Assembly: GCF_003475325.1 (NCBI RefSeq)
Contig: NZ_QRQC01000009.1
Location: 1-64,000 of the forward strand
DNA length: 64,000 nt
Direction of reading: 5' to 3'
Source: Collinsella sp. AF33-16
Lineage (GTDB): Bacteria; Actinomycetota; Coriobacteriia; Coriobacteriales; Coriobacteriaceae
In this document: in pieces, positions 1-10,797 of the stretch
Position numbering within the stretch: the stretch's first letter is position 1
Layout of the letters: every line of letters begins with the position of its first letter
The notes under the pieces: model-generated
The model's input: the letters and a program-made list of their open reading frames with translations, nothing else
Told to the model about the DNA's origin: nothing
The model's database searches: none
Position numbers and translations under genes: made by a program

Positions 1-1
1 A

Positions 2-40
2 TACGCCGTGATGCGCGACCGGGTGCCCTACCGGGAGTAG
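2..40 (+). CDS. 3' end of a truncated CDS, possibly IS110-family transposase
   Basis: Only the last 12 codons and a TAG stop are in the window, reading YAVMRDRVPYRE. The PYRE-type ending resembles the C-terminus of some IS110/IS1111 transposases. A TTGACA box (50-55) follows at once, which would fit the IS110 habit of carrying a -35 box in the right end. With so little sequence this is only a suggestion; any gene could end this way. Confidence 0.35.
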   Translation, partial: YAVMRDRVPYRE

Positions 41-80
41 CCCCGACGGTTGACAAAACTATAGGAACACCCAATGACTA

Positions 81-247
81 ACGTCGCAGGTTGAGGACGG
101 GCAGCGAGCGGGTCGCATTTGAGACAAGGTGACGTGAAACGAAAGGGCGCTGACCTTCTGGTCGCGCCCTTGAAGTTGAACGTCAGATTGTCCAAATGCG
201 GCCCGCGCAGCGTCGAGCCGTTACGGCGTTTGGCAAAACGCCGTAAC
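81..247. repeat. Structured intergenic element, family A copy 1
   Basis: About 165 bp of nested inverted repeats ending at the stop codon of the LCP gene. The outer arms 108-127 and 188-206 pair. An inner hairpin at 143-171 (AAGGGCGC/GCGCCCTT) carries a GACC-TTCT-GGTC tip. A separate closing hairpin at 220-247 (GTTACGGCGTTT/AAACGCCGTAAC) abuts the gene. Related copies lie at 15685-15855 and 21727-21872; their arms differ in sequence but still pair. On the gene's strand the element forms the immediate 3' untranslated region. No U-run follows the closing hairpin, so it is not a classic intrinsic terminator. Confidence 0.8.
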
Positions 248-1477
248 TTAGTAGTTGGCCTCGTAGCCGTTGCCGTCGCCGGTGGGCTCTTCGTAGTAAT
301 CGGAACTGTCGCTCGAATCGTCGGAATCGTCAGAGCTGACCGATGAGGTTGCGGTACCGTTTGCGTAGTCGTCAGACGTGTTGTTGCTGAGGTCACCGAT
401 CGTAGAGCTGGAACCATCGGACATACCCATGGTGTTGGGACCCTTGGGATCCTTGCCGGCATCGACGCGCTCCATCATTTCCTTGAGCTCGTCCTCGTAG
501 ACAAAGACGTAGCTCACACCGTCGATCATGGTGCTGTCGTCGGCGTACGAGGGCAGGTTGGCCGAGTAGATACCGTCGACATCCATACCGCGCATGGCGT
601 TGACCGTAGCCACGATATCCTGAACGCTCATATCGGTTACAAGCATATCGGACAGCGAATTAACCAGGCCAAAGATCTTCGTGGCATCGAAGTTATTGAG
701 AATCTGGTTGGCAAGGGCGCCAAGCACCTGACGCTGGTGGCGCATGCGCGTGTAATCGCCGTCGGCATAGGTGTAGCGGCAGCGGGCATAGGTAAGGGCG
801 GTGGCACCGTCCATATGCTGCTGGCCAGCGGTAATCTTAATATCCAGGTGCTCGGGGTCGTCAACATCATCGGTTGCGTTAATGTCGATACCGCCAACCG
901 AATCAATCAGCGCCTGCATACCGTCGAAGCTGACCTCGGCATAGTGGGAAATCTGAACACCGCACAGCTCGTTGACCGCCTCGACCATGGCCTCGGCGCC
1001 GCCAACGGTATGGCAGGCGTTGATCTTCATGGTCTCGCCCTTGTACTCGACCTTGGTGTCGCGCGGAACGGAAATGAGCGTCGCCTGCTTTTGCGTGGGG
1101 TCGATGCGTGCCAGGATAATCGAGTCGGCACGATACGTATCCTCGCCCGGACGGCCGTCGGTGCCAAGAAGCAGCACGTAGAACGGATCCTTTGCCTCAT
1201 CGGTGTCAACCAGAACCCGACGCAGATTGTCAGTAATGACATTAGAATCGCCGAGCTTGCCCATAATGGTGGCAAACCACAGGCCGGCAGCGGTCGTGGC
1301 ACTCAGCAGCACGCCAAGCACGACAATGAGCGCGACGTGACGAATCGTGTGGCTACGGCGGCGTTGACGAGCGCGCTCGGAATAGCGAGCCACGTTATCG
1401 CGACTGTAGATCTTGGCCTGCGCACCAGTTGAGGGTCTTCGGGTGGTGGTATCCGCGAGGGGCTTTTTATTAAACAT
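248..1477 (-). CDS. LytR-CpsA-Psr (LCP) family cell-wall glycopolymer ligase
   Basis: LCP proteins transfer glycopolymers from undecaprenyl carriers to peptidoglycan at the outer face of the membrane. The protein has about 409 residues: a basic cytoplasmic start, one membrane segment near residues 45-67, then the LCP domain. Recognisable motifs are LLLGTDGRPGE, SVPRDTKV (pyrophosphate-binding arginine), GGIDI, and the Arg-rich LTYARCRY...DYTRMRHQRQ stretch. The tail is about 60 residues rich in Ser, Asp and Gly and is probably disordered. The reading frame opens at a TTG (1483), but the ATG at 1477 is preferred because AGG lies just upstream. It starts 12 bp after murA and is probably co-transcribed with it. 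The family is clear; the polymer transferred is unknown. Confidence 0.9.
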   Translation of the reverse strand: MFNKKPLADTTTRRPSTGAQAKIYSRDNVARYSERARQRRRSHTIRHVALIVVLGVLLSATTAAGLWFATIMGKLGDSNVITDNLRRVLVDTDEAKDPFYVLLLGTDGRPGEDTYRADSIILARIDPTQKQATLISVPRDTKVEYKGETMKINACHTVGGAEAMVEAVNELCGVQISHYAEVSFDGMQALIDSVGGIDINATDDVDDPEHLDIKITAGQQHMDGATALTYARCRYTYADGDYTRMRHQRQVLGALANQILNNFDATKIFGLVNSLSDMLVTDMSVQDIVATVNAMRGMDVDGIYSANLPSYADDSTMIDGVSYVFVYEDELKEMMERVDAGKDPKGPNTMGMSDGSSSTIGDLSNNTSDDYANGTATSSVSSDDSDDSSDSSDYYEEPTGDGNGYEANY

Positions 1478-1489
1478 AGGCAACCTGTA

Positions 1490-2773
1490 TTAGTAGATGA
1501 CGGGATCGGGGACGGTAGCATGCTCGACATGCGCGCCGAGCGCCTGCAGCTTTTCGACAAACTGCTCGTAGCCGCGCTTGATGTGATGGATAGCCGAAAC
1601 CTCGGTCGTCCCGTCGGCGATCAAGCCCGCTACGACGAGGGCCGCTCCGCCGCGCAAATCGGGCGAGGTAACCTGTGCACCCGAGAAGCCCTTGACGCCA
1701 TGAATCATGGCATGATGGCTCTCGATACGAATGTCGGCACCCATGCGCACCAGCTCAGAGGCAAACATAAAGCGATTCTCGAAGATGTTCTCGGTAATAA
1801 CGGAACTGCCGTCGGCAAGGGCGGAGAGCACCATAATCTGCGCCTGCATGTCGGTCGGGAAACCGGGGAACGGAAGCGTCTGGATGTCGACCGGCTTGAT
1901 ACGCTCGGCACGGTTCACATGGACGCCATCCTCGACGCGCTCGCAGTCGATACCCATGAGCTCCATCTTCTTGAGCACCATGCCCAAATGAATGGGGCAA
2001 AAGCCCGTGACATCGACACCGCGATCGTCCGCCATCAACGCACCGGCGACGATAAAGGTACCGGCCTCGATGCGGTCGCCCACCACGCGATGGATAACGG
2101 GATGGAGCTCTTCCACGCCTTCGATAGTCACGACGGGCGTACCGGCGCCAACAATCTTGGCGCCCATCTCGTTGAGCATGTTGGCGAGATCGACGATCTC
2201 GGGCTCGCGGGCGGCATTGTCGATAACCGTGGTGCCCTGTGCGCGCACAGAGGCCATGATGAGATTCTCGGTCGCACCGACGCTGGCGAACTCGAGCGTG
2301 ACGGTGGTACCGCGCAGACCTTGGGGCGCATTAGCGTTGATGTAACCGTGGGCGGTATCGAACTCAACGCCCAGGGCCTCAAGACCAAGAATGTGCATAT
2401 CGATCTTGCGAGCACCCAGGTTGCAGCCGCCCGGCATGGCAATTTTGGCGCGATGGAAGCGGCCCAGCAGGGGTCCCATGACGGCGGTGGAAGCGCGCAT
2501 CTTGGCAACGAGCTCGTAGGGGGCCTCCCATGAATCGACCTGAGAGGTATCAATCTCGAGCGTGTGCTCGTCGAGAACATCGATCGTAGCGCCCATGCCC
2601 TTGAGCACCTTGCCCATCACGTGGACATCGGAAATATCGGGCACGTTCTGCAGCGTCGTCTTGCCCGGCGCCAGAAGCGTTGCCGCCATGAGTTTGAGCG
2701 CGGAGTTCTTGGCGCCCGAGACGGGCACGGAGCCTCCGATGGCGTGGCCACCCTCAACGCGGATAATATCCAA
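1490..2773 (-). CDS. murA: UDP-N-acetylglucosamine 1-carboxyvinyltransferase
   Basis: MurA catalyses the first committed cytoplasmic step of peptidoglycan synthesis, moving enolpyruvate from PEP to UDP-GlcNAc. The 427 residues match the normal family length. The Lys22-Asn23 substrate-binding pair lies in SGAKNSALKL. The catalytic loop cysteine is Cys117 in PGGCNLGARKIDMH, so the classical fosfomycin target residue is present. The start is a TTG preceded by AAAGGG. An intrinsic terminator-like hairpin sits only 12 bp upstream, between atpC and murA, so murA depends either on read-through from the ATP synthase operon or on a promoter overlapping that hairpin. The LCP gene follows directly, pairing precursor synthesis with wall-polymer attachment. 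Confidence 0.96.
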   Translation of the reverse strand: MDIIRVEGGHAIGGSVPVSGAKNSALKLMAATLLAPGKTTLQNVPDISDVHVMGKVLKGMGATIDVLDEHTLEIDTSQVDSWEAPYELVAKMRASTAVMGPLLGRFHRAKIAMPGGCNLGARKIDMHILGLEALGVEFDTAHGYINANAPQGLRGTTVTLEFASVGATENLIMASVRAQGTTVIDNAAREPEIVDLANMLNEMGAKIVGAGTPVVTIEGVEELHPVIHRVVGDRIEAGTFIVAGALMADDRGVDVTGFCPIHLGMVLKKMELMGIDCERVEDGVHVNRAERIKPVDIQTLPFPGFPTDMQAQIMVLSALADGSSVITENIFENRFMFASELVRMGADIRIESHHAMIHGVKGFSGAQVTSPDLRGGAALVVAGLIADGTTEVSAIHHIKRGYEQFVEKLQALGAHVEHATVPDPVIY

Positions 2774-2785
2774 GGTCTACCCTTT

Positions 2786-2825
2786 CAAAAAGCATGCCCG
2801 GGGTGGCTGGGCCATCCCGGGCATG
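2786..2825 (-). terminator. Intrinsic terminator after atpC
   Basis: On the minus strand a GC-rich stem built from CATGCCCGGG and CCCGGGCATG is followed by TTTTT, the pattern of a Rho-independent terminator. It lies 36 bp behind atpC and just ahead of the murA ribosome-binding site. Confidence 0.75.
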
Positions 2826-2861
2826 ATGTGTTCGCAAATGGTCGAACGCTAAATCGTTTGA

Positions 2862-3254
2862 CTATTGGGCAAGCTTGAGCTTACACCATGCGATTTCATT
2901 ATAGAGGTAGGCGCGGCGTGCATCATCCTCCGACAAATTACCCAGCTTCTCTTCAAAACCTTGAATATCAGCTTTAAGCTTGTCGGCATCGACGGTCGCC
3001 AAATCGCAAGCGCGCTCGGCGAGAACGGTCACGACATCGTCCGCAACCTGGGCATAGCCGCCGGCCACGGCAAACGTGTGGTCGACAGTGCCCATGGCCT
3101 TATCGGAAACGCGAACGTAACCGCGGTCGATCGTGCAGATCTCGCTGGAGTGAGCAGGCAGGACGCCAAACTCGCCATCCGTGGACGGAATCGACACAAA
3201 CGCAGCGTCGCCCTCATAGGCGCAGCTCACGGGGCACACGATGCGGATACGCAT
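2862..3254 (-). CDS. atpC: F1Fo ATP synthase subunit epsilon
   Basis: Epsilon belongs to the central stalk of F1, couples gamma to the c-ring and can inhibit ATP hydrolysis. The protein has 130 residues. The N-terminal beta-sandwich is typical, with IPSTDGEFGVLPAHS matching the family signature around GEFGVLPGH. The C-terminal helical part is short. It is the last gene of the operon, starts 3 bp after the atpD stop codon, and is followed by a terminator-like hairpin. Confidence 0.95.
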   Translation of the reverse strand: MRIRIVCPVSCAYEGDAAFVSIPSTDGEFGVLPAHSSEICTIDRGYVRVSDKAMGTVDHTFAVAGGYAQVADDVVTVLAERACDLATVDADKLKADIQGFEEKLGNLSEDDARRAYLYNEIAWCKLKLAQ

Positions 3255-3257
3255 AAC

Positions 3258-5620
<2,363 letters not shown>

Positions 5621-5625
5621 GGGGC

Positions 5626-7224
5626 TTAGTTCTCCTCTGATCCAGAAACATCCGAATGGTGCTTGGCCATGAACTGCTGCTTGAAGTCGCCGATGACGCG
5701 CAAGAGCTCAGCCTTGATGTCATCATCGATCTTCTTGGCGCGAACCTTGTCGAGCAGCGAGCCAAAGCCATTGTCCATGTACTCGATGAGCTCGGCACGG
5801 AAGGGCAGCACGTCGGCGATCTCCAGGTCATCCAGGAAGCCCTCGTTGCCAGCGAACAGCGTAACGATCTGCTCGCCAACCTCAAACGGCTTGTAACGCG
5901 GCTGCTTCAGGAGCTCGGTCATGCGAGCACCATGGGTCAGCTGCTTCTGAGTAGCCTCGTCGAGGTCGGAGCCGAACTGCGTAAAGCCAGCGAGCTCCTG
6001 GTACGAAGCGAGGTCCAGACGGAGGTTGCCGGCGACCTGCTTCATGGCCTTGGTCTGCGCATCGCCACCGACGCGGGACACGGAGATGCCCACGTCGACT
6101 GCCGGGCGCTGACCCTGGAAGAAGAGCTCGGACTGCAGGTAGATCTGACCATCGGTAATGGAAATGACGTTGGTCGGAATGTAGGCCGAGACGTCGCCGT
6201 CCTGGGTCTCGATGATCGGCAGTGCCGTCATGGAGCCGTAACCGTTCTTCTTGGACATCTTGACGGCACGCTCGAGCAGACGAGAGTGCAGGTAGAAGAT
6301 GTCGCCAGGATAGGCCTCGCGTCCGGGCGGACGATGCAGCGTCAGCGACATCTGACGGTAGGCCACAGCCTGCTTGGACAGGTCGTCGTAGATGACGAGC
6401 ACGTGGCCGCCGGGGTTGGTCTCGCTGGCGGGCTTGCCGTCCTCGCCGTTGTACATGAAGAACTCGCCGATAGCGGCACCGGCCATAGGCGCGATGTACT
6501 GCATAGGGGCGGAATCGGCAGCGGTGGCCGAAACGATGATGGTGTAGTCGAGCGCACCGTGCTGAGCGAGGGTCTCGCGGATGTTGGCAACCGTGGAGGC
6601 CTTCTGGCCGATGGCGACATAGATGCAGACCATGCCCTTGCCGCGCTGGTTGAGAATAGCGTCGATGGCGATGGCGGTCTTACCGGTCTTACGGTCGCCG
6701 ATGATGAGCTCACGCTGACCGCGGCCAATAGGCACCATGGAGTCGATAGCGAGCAGACCGGTCTGAACCGGCTCGCACACCGGGGTACGATCGATGACGC
6801 CGGGAGCCTTGAACTCGATGGGGCGACGGTGCGTGGCGACGATGTCGCCCAGGCCGTCGATGGGCTGGCCGAGCGGATTGACGACGCGGCCGAGCATGGC
6901 ACGGCTCACGGGGATATCCATAATGCGGCCAGTGGTGCGGCACTCGTCGCCTTCCTTGATGGAGTCGACGGCACCGAACAGAACGGCGCCGACCTCGTCA
7001 CGGTCAAGGTTCTGGGCAAGGCCGAAGACGGTCTCACCGGTATCGGAGCTCTTGAACTCCAGAAGCTCGCCTGCCATGGCGCTCTTGAGGCCGGAGACGC
7101 GCGCGATGCCGTCGCCTACCTCGTCGACCGTTGAAACCTCATGCGTATCGACCGTCGCGGAGAGGCTCGTGAGCTGCTCCTGCAGTTTCTTGGCGATATC
7201 CTGGGCATTGAGGGTTTCGGACAT
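5626..7224 (-). CDS. atpA: F1Fo ATP synthase subunit alpha
   Basis: Alpha is the regulatory nucleotide-binding subunit of F1. It has 532 residues, somewhat longer than many alphas because of a C-terminal tail ending in VSGSEEN. The Walker A loop is GDRKTGKT, preceded by [12 protein letters not shown]. The [20 protein letters not shown] segment is the highly conserved family stretch, and SRVGGDAQ is also present. It overlaps atpH by one base. Confidence 0.97.
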   Translation of the reverse strand: MSETLNAQDIAKKLQEQLTSLSATVDTHEVSTVDEVGDGIARVSGLKSAMAGELLEFKSSDTGETVFGLAQNLDRDEVGAVLFGAVDSIKEGDECRTTGRIMDIPVSRAMLGRVVNPLGQPIDGLGDIVATHRRPIEFKAPGVIDRTPVCEPVQTGLLAIDSMVPIGRGQRELIIGDRKTGKTAIAIDAILNQRGKGMVCIYVAIGQKASTVANIRETLAQHGALDYTIIVSATAADSAPMQYIAPMAGAAIGEFFMYNGEDGKPASETNPGGHVLVIYDDLSKQAVAYRQMSLTLHRPPGREAYPGDIFYLHSRLLERAVKMSKKNGYGSMTALPIIETQDGDVSAYIPTNVISITDGQIYLQSELFFQGQRPAVDVGISVSRVGGDAQTKAMKQVAGNLRLDLASYQELAGFTQFGSDLDEATQKQLTHGARMTELLKQPRYKPFEVGEQIVTLFAGNEGFLDDLEIADVLPFRAELIEYMDNGFGSLLDKVRAKKIDDDIKAELLRVIGDFKQQFMAKHHSDVSGSEEN

Positions 7225-7700
7225 TAGGCTTCACCTCCGTACGAATTAGCAGAGTTTGCGAGGGTCTCCTGCGCGATGCGCAGCTGCGTCTTGACGGAAA
7301 TGTCACGACGCTCGCCGCGGGCCTCGAGCACCAGGCCGCCCACGATAGACGGGTCGACCTGCTCGATAAGGAATACCTTGCGGCCGAAGTCCTGCTCGCA
7401 TTTCTTAGTGATGGTTTGACGCAGCTCGTCGTCGAGCGGGATCGCCGTGGTGACGGTCACGCCCACTACATCCTCGTCTTCCTCGGCAACATACTTAAAG
7501 GCAGCTGCCACCTTGGGAAGAAGGTCGAGCTGGTCGCGCTTGGACATGGTGTCGAGCACGGCGATGATCTCGGGGCTGGCAGAAGCCAAGCGCTCGATCA
7601 TCTCGAGGTCCTCGAACACATGGTTCTCGGCCTTGGCGGCTTCCAGAAGGGAGCGCGCATAGGTCTCGAGCACCTTGTCCTGATAGCGGCTAGTCGGCAT
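7224..7700 (-). CDS. atpH: F1Fo ATP synthase subunit delta
   Basis: Delta sits on top of F1 and ties it to the b-subunit peripheral stalk. The 158 residues are slightly shorter than the approximately 178 of E. coli. The opening [13 protein letters not shown] is the family's helical start, and the C-terminal [20 protein letters not shown] matches the conserved delta/OSCP signature. It overlaps atpF by 11 bp and atpA by one base. Confidence 0.93.
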   Translation of the reverse strand: MPTSRYQDKVLETYARSLLEAAKAENHVFEDLEMIERLASASPEIIAVLDTMSKRDQLDLLPKVAAAFKYVAEEDEDVVGVTVTTAIPLDDELRQTITKKCEQDFGRKVFLIEQVDPSIVGGLVLEARGERRDISVKTQLRIAQETLANSANSYGGEA

Positions 7701-8292
7701 TCAGGCTACCTGCTTCCTGGATGTAGCGCTCGATGAGCTTCTTCTGCTCGGCATCGTCCTCGAGTGCCTCGCCCACGATCTTGGTGGCGACGGCAACGGA
7801 CAGGTCGGCGATGGAGCTCGCGGCACCGGCGTAAATGGACTTGCGCTCGTCCTCGACGGTCGTATGGGCCTTGGCGATGATCTCCTCGGCCTCCTTGTGA
7901 GCAGCCTCGATGATACGGGCGCGCTCGGACTCGGCGTCCTTACGGGCCTCGAGGACGATGTCGGCAGCCTGACGGCGGGCGTCGGTGACGATCGAGTCGG
8001 ACTCAGCGCGCTTGGCGATAGCCTCCTGCTTGGTCTTCTCGGCCTCGTCGAGGCTCTCCTCGATCTTCTTGCCGCGCTCCTCCATGGTTTTCATGATGCC
8101 CGGCAGGGCGACCTTGGCCAGCACGATCCAGATGATCAGGAAGGCGATAAGCGCCGGGATGAACTCCGCCATCTTAGGGATGAGGATGTCCGCACCGGCA
8201 GCGCCGTCCTCGGCGAACGCGGAAACCGGCATGAGCAGCGCGGCCGCGGACGCGGAGAGTGCGATCGCGCTCTTCTGGGATGAAAGATTCAT
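7690..8292 (-). CDS. atpF: F1Fo ATP synthase subunit b
   Basis: Subunit b forms the membrane-anchored peripheral stalk. The 200 residues have a membrane helix at about 40-62 (FIPALIAFLIIWIVLAKVAL), followed by a long charged helix expected to form the b-dimer coiled coil. Ahead of the membrane helix is an extra hydrophobic segment (SAIALSASAAALLMPVSAFA) that resembles a cleavable signal peptide; most bacterial b subunits lack this. It lies between atpE and atpH in the usual order. Confidence 0.94.
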   Translation of the reverse strand: MNLSSQKSAIALSASAAALLMPVSAFAEDGAAGADILIPKMAEFIPALIAFLIIWIVLAKVALPGIMKTMEERGKKIEESLDEAEKTKQEAIAKRAESDSIVTDARRQAADIVLEARKDAESERARIIEAAHKEAEEIIAKAHTTVEDERKSIYAGAASSIADLSVAVATKIVGEALEDDAEQKKLIERYIQEAGSLNAD

Positions 8293-8307
8293 ACTTGACG
8301 CTCCGTG

Positions 8308-8502
8308 CTATTTAACGATCAGCGCGACAACGAAGCCGATCAGAGCCAGAGCCTCGCCGAAGGCGGAGCCCATGATGAAGACGGTGAACACGCGGCCCTG
8401 GACCTCAGGCTGACGGGCCATAGCACCCGTAGCACCCAGAGCAGACAGGCCGATAGCAAGACCAGCGCCGATAACACCGAGACCGTAACCGATAACTCCC
8501 AC
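8308..8502 (-). CDS. atpE: F1Fo ATP synthase subunit c
   Basis: This is the proteolipid of the rotor ring. Its 64 residues fold as two membrane helices around the polar loop ARQPEVQGR. The ion-binding carboxylate is Glu50 in GSAFGEALALIG. The Ser/Thr next to the glutamate and the helix-1 glutamine typical of sodium-binding rings are absent, so a proton-type site is likelier (inference). It starts at a GTG with a strong AAAGGAGG four bases upstream, as expected for a subunit needed in about ten copies. A 124 bp spacer separates it from atpB. Confidence 0.95.
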   Translation of the reverse strand: MGVIGYGLGVIGAGLAIGLSALGATGAMARQPEVQGRVFTVFIMGSAFGEALALIGFVVALIVK

Positions 8503-8626
8503 GATTCCTCCTTTGTCGTGCGTGTCTTATTTCACGCAGGATAACCTTTTTATAACTGCCGGGCTCCATGGGTACGGGCACCGGCGGTTTAACGAATTGC
8601 CTTACCTTGAAGACGCGAACGGAAGA

Positions 8627-9430
8627 CTACTCCTCCTCCGCAACCTCCTCTGCCTCAGAGACATACACGGCGGTAAGGACCGTGAAGACGTAAGCCTGGA
8701 TGGCGCCGACCACAAGCTCGATCGCATAGATCAGGATGAGGATGGCAAGCCAGGCCAGCGAAGGCAGGGCGCCGACGGCGTGGGCCGCGGAAACCTGCTG
8801 AAGCAGCGGCTGCATGAACATGCTCGCCATGATGGCGAACGAACCCATGACCACGTGTCCTGCGAACATGTTGCAGAACAGACGGACGGCGAGCGTGATG
8901 AGGCGCAGGAAGGTCGAAAAGAGCTCGACGACCCACACGAGCACGTTCATCGGGAAGCTCACGCCCTGCGGGGCGAGGCTCTTGATGTAGCCGATCACGC
9001 CGTGAGCCTTGCATCCGTAGTAGATGAAGTACACGAAGGCGAAGATGGCGAGCGCGGCGGTGGAGCCGATTGCGCCGGTGCCGGGCTTCATTCCCGGAAT
9101 CAGGCCGATCATGTTATTGATCAGGATGAACAGGAAAAGCGAGCACAGGAACGGGAAGTGCTTCTTCCAGTTCTCACCCACGACGCCCTTGCCGATATCG
9201 TTCTCGACGTACTCGATGATGTACTCGAAACCGTTGACGAAGAAGCCCTTGGGAACCAGGGTCTGCTTCTTCTTGAACACGGCCAGGACGATCAGGAGCA
9301 CGATCGTGGAGACGATCAGCCAAAACGAGTACTGCGTGATGCCGCAGCTCAGATCGCCCACGACAGGGGTGGAGCTGAACTCGCTGACCAGATGATTAAT
9401 CTCATCAGGCAGCTTTTCAAAAATTTCCAC
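8627..9430 (-). CDS. atpB: F1Fo ATP synthase subunit a
   Basis: Subunit a is the membrane stator with the ion half-channels. It has 267 residues and about six membrane segments. The essential arginine lies in ITLAVRLFCNMFAGH, which matches the conserved S-x-R-L-x-x-N motif region, and the last helices (GAIQAYVFTVLTAVYV) fit the family. Translation starts at a GTG with AAAGGT upstream, 3 bp after the stop of the small upstream membrane gene. Confidence 0.96.
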   Translation of the reverse strand: MEIFEKLPDEINHLVSEFSSTPVVGDLSCGITQYSFWLIVSTIVLLIVLAVFKKKQTLVPKGFFVNGFEYIIEYVENDIGKGVVGENWKKHFPFLCSLFLFILINNMIGLIPGMKPGTGAIGSTAALAIFAFVYFIYYGCKAHGVIGYIKSLAPQGVSFPMNVLVWVVELFSTFLRLITLAVRLFCNMFAGHVVMGSFAIMASMFMQPLLQQVSAAHAVGALPSLAWLAILILIYAIELVVGAIQAYVFTVLTAVYVSEAEEVAEEE

Positions 9431-9433
9431 GAC

Positions 9434-9757
9434 TTACCTTTCGACCTCATGAGGATCTCGCAGCGCCTTGGCGACACGAACCGTGCAGGCGGCCATAAAG
9501 GCCACGAAGCCGATCGCCTCGCCCAGGAGGAACATGCGAAATGCCTCTCCGAACAACACAAACACAACCAAGGTAAAGACGAGCAGGGCGATTGCCGAGA
9601 CCGCCAGACTCACCATGCCCTTGAACATGTCCGCATTCTGCTTATCGTCAAGAACCGGCTTGAGCGTAAAGACAAAGGGAAGGAAGGCAATTGCGCCCGC
9701 GATGACGCCTGCAACGATAGCGAGCAGATCGGCTATCTGAAACACTGGCGTCCTCAC
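9434..9757 (-). CDS. Small membrane protein in the AtpI position
   Basis: A protein of about 107 residues with three predicted membrane helices separated by short charged loops. The order immediately before atpB and the size match AtpI, an assembly factor that helps build the c-ring, but I see no diagnostic motif. The start is ambiguous: a GTG at 9757, or a second GTG four codons in with GAGG at better spacing. It is the first gene of the ATP synthase operon, and a promoter lies about 50 bp upstream. Confidence 0.7.
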   Translation of the reverse strand: MRTPVFQIADLLAIVAGVIAGAIAFLPFVFTLKPVLDDKQNADMFKGMVSLAVSAIALLVFTLVVFVLFGEAFRMFLLGEAIGFVAFMAACTVRVAKALRDPHEVER

Positions 9758-9807
9758 TTTCCCTCTTTAACGCTTCCCAGAACAGTTCCCGCCAAACATT
9801 GGTGACT

Positions 9808-9835
9808 ATTGTACGAGCCAATCGCTAAAGTACAA
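9808..9835 (-). promoter_or_regulatory. Sigma-70 type promoter of the ATP synthase operon
   Basis: On the minus strand TTGTAC (9830-9835) is followed after 16 bp by TACAAT (9808-9813). It lies about 50 bp upstream of the first operon gene, with no other gene between. Confidence 0.6.
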
Positions 9836-9949
9836 CCGAAAAAGCATCGGTTAATACGCACCTGTTCGTTTTCTTAAGACCTTCTTTATGCCGCAGGTAG
9901 GTAATACGTTTTTCTCGAACCCTGCAGGGCAAAACGTCCGTTAACGGGA

Positions 9950-9984
9950 GTGCGCGCGGTCGCCTTTTGTTCGTCCGCGCGCAC
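9950..9984 (-). terminator. Stem-loop behind upp
   Basis: Ten-base perfect arms GTGCGCGCGG and CCGCGCGCAC with a 15-base loop lie about 40 bp behind the upp stop codon. A short TTTT follows only some 20 bases later on the minus strand, so termination is plausible but not certain. The rest of 9836-10026 holds small palindromes and nothing else recognised. Confidence 0.4.
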
Positions 9985-10026
9985 CGTTTCTTCGTATTTG
10001 CAGCCGCGGCCGTCTTAGCCCGACGA

Positions 10027-10674
10027 CTAGAGCGTGCCGTAGATGCGGTCGCCGGCGTCGCCCAGGCCGGGAACGATGTAGGCGGCCTCGTTGAGATGGT
10101 CATCGATGGCGCACGTATAAATATGTACGTCGGGGTCCTTTTCGGTCAGTGATTTGAGACCCTCGGGGGCCGCGACGATGCACAGCATGCGGATGTCCTT
10201 GACACCGCGCTCGCGCAAGTAGCTGATAGCCATCTCGGCCGAACCGCCCGTGGCGAGCATGGGGTCGACAACCAGGCAGATGCGTTGGTCGATATCCTTG
10301 GGCATCTTGCAGTAGTACTCATGCGGCTCGTGGGTGACCTCGTCGCGCTCCATGCCGATGTGGCCCACGCGGGCAGAGGGTACCAGGTCGAGGATGCCGT
10401 CGACCATGCCAAGGCCTGCACGAAGGATGGGAACGATGGCGAGCTTTTTGCCGGCAAGCTGCTTAAACGTGGCGGTGGTGATGGGGGTCTCGACCTCGAC
10501 GTCTTCCATGGGCAGGTCGCGCATGGCCTCGTAGCCGTCAAAAAGCGCGAGTTCGCGCACGAGCTGGCGGAACTGGTTGGTGCCGGTGTTTTTATCGCGC
10601 AGGATCGACAGCTTGTGCTGAACGAGCGGATGATCGACAAGCGTCACACGGGACGCATCGTAGGTGACGGTCAT
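10027..10674 (-). CDS. upp: Uracil phosphoribosyltransferase
   Basis: Upp salvages uracil by condensing it with PRPP to UMP in the cytoplasm. The chosen ATG at 10674 gives 215 residues beginning [21 protein letters not shown], the usual family start (HPL.QHKL), and has AAAGGGG upstream; the frame's 23 earlier codons are discarded. The PRPP loop is [13 protein letters not shown], and the C-terminal [16 protein letters not shown] is the uracil-binding signature. It is transcribed alone or behind glpK. Confidence 0.97.
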   Translation of the reverse strand: MTVTYDASRVTLVDHPLVQHKLSILRDKNTGTNQFRQLVRELALFDGYEAMRDLPMEDVEVETPITTATFKQLAGKKLAIVPILRAGLGMVDGILDLVPSARVGHIGMERDEVTHEPHEYYCKMPKDIDQRICLVVDPMLATGGSAEMAISYLRERGVKDIRMLCIVAAPEGLKSLTEKDPDVHIYTCAIDDHLNEAAYIVPGLGDAGDRIYGTL

Positions 10675-10797
10675 GGGTTGATTGCCCCTTTCGTTGCGGC
10701 CGCAAAACGGCCTTGCTGACAAGGCGCGCAGCAATGTCGCCACCGCACGCCATACATTAGTTTAGCGGTTTGTTGTATCGAGCAGCCCATCGCAGCC

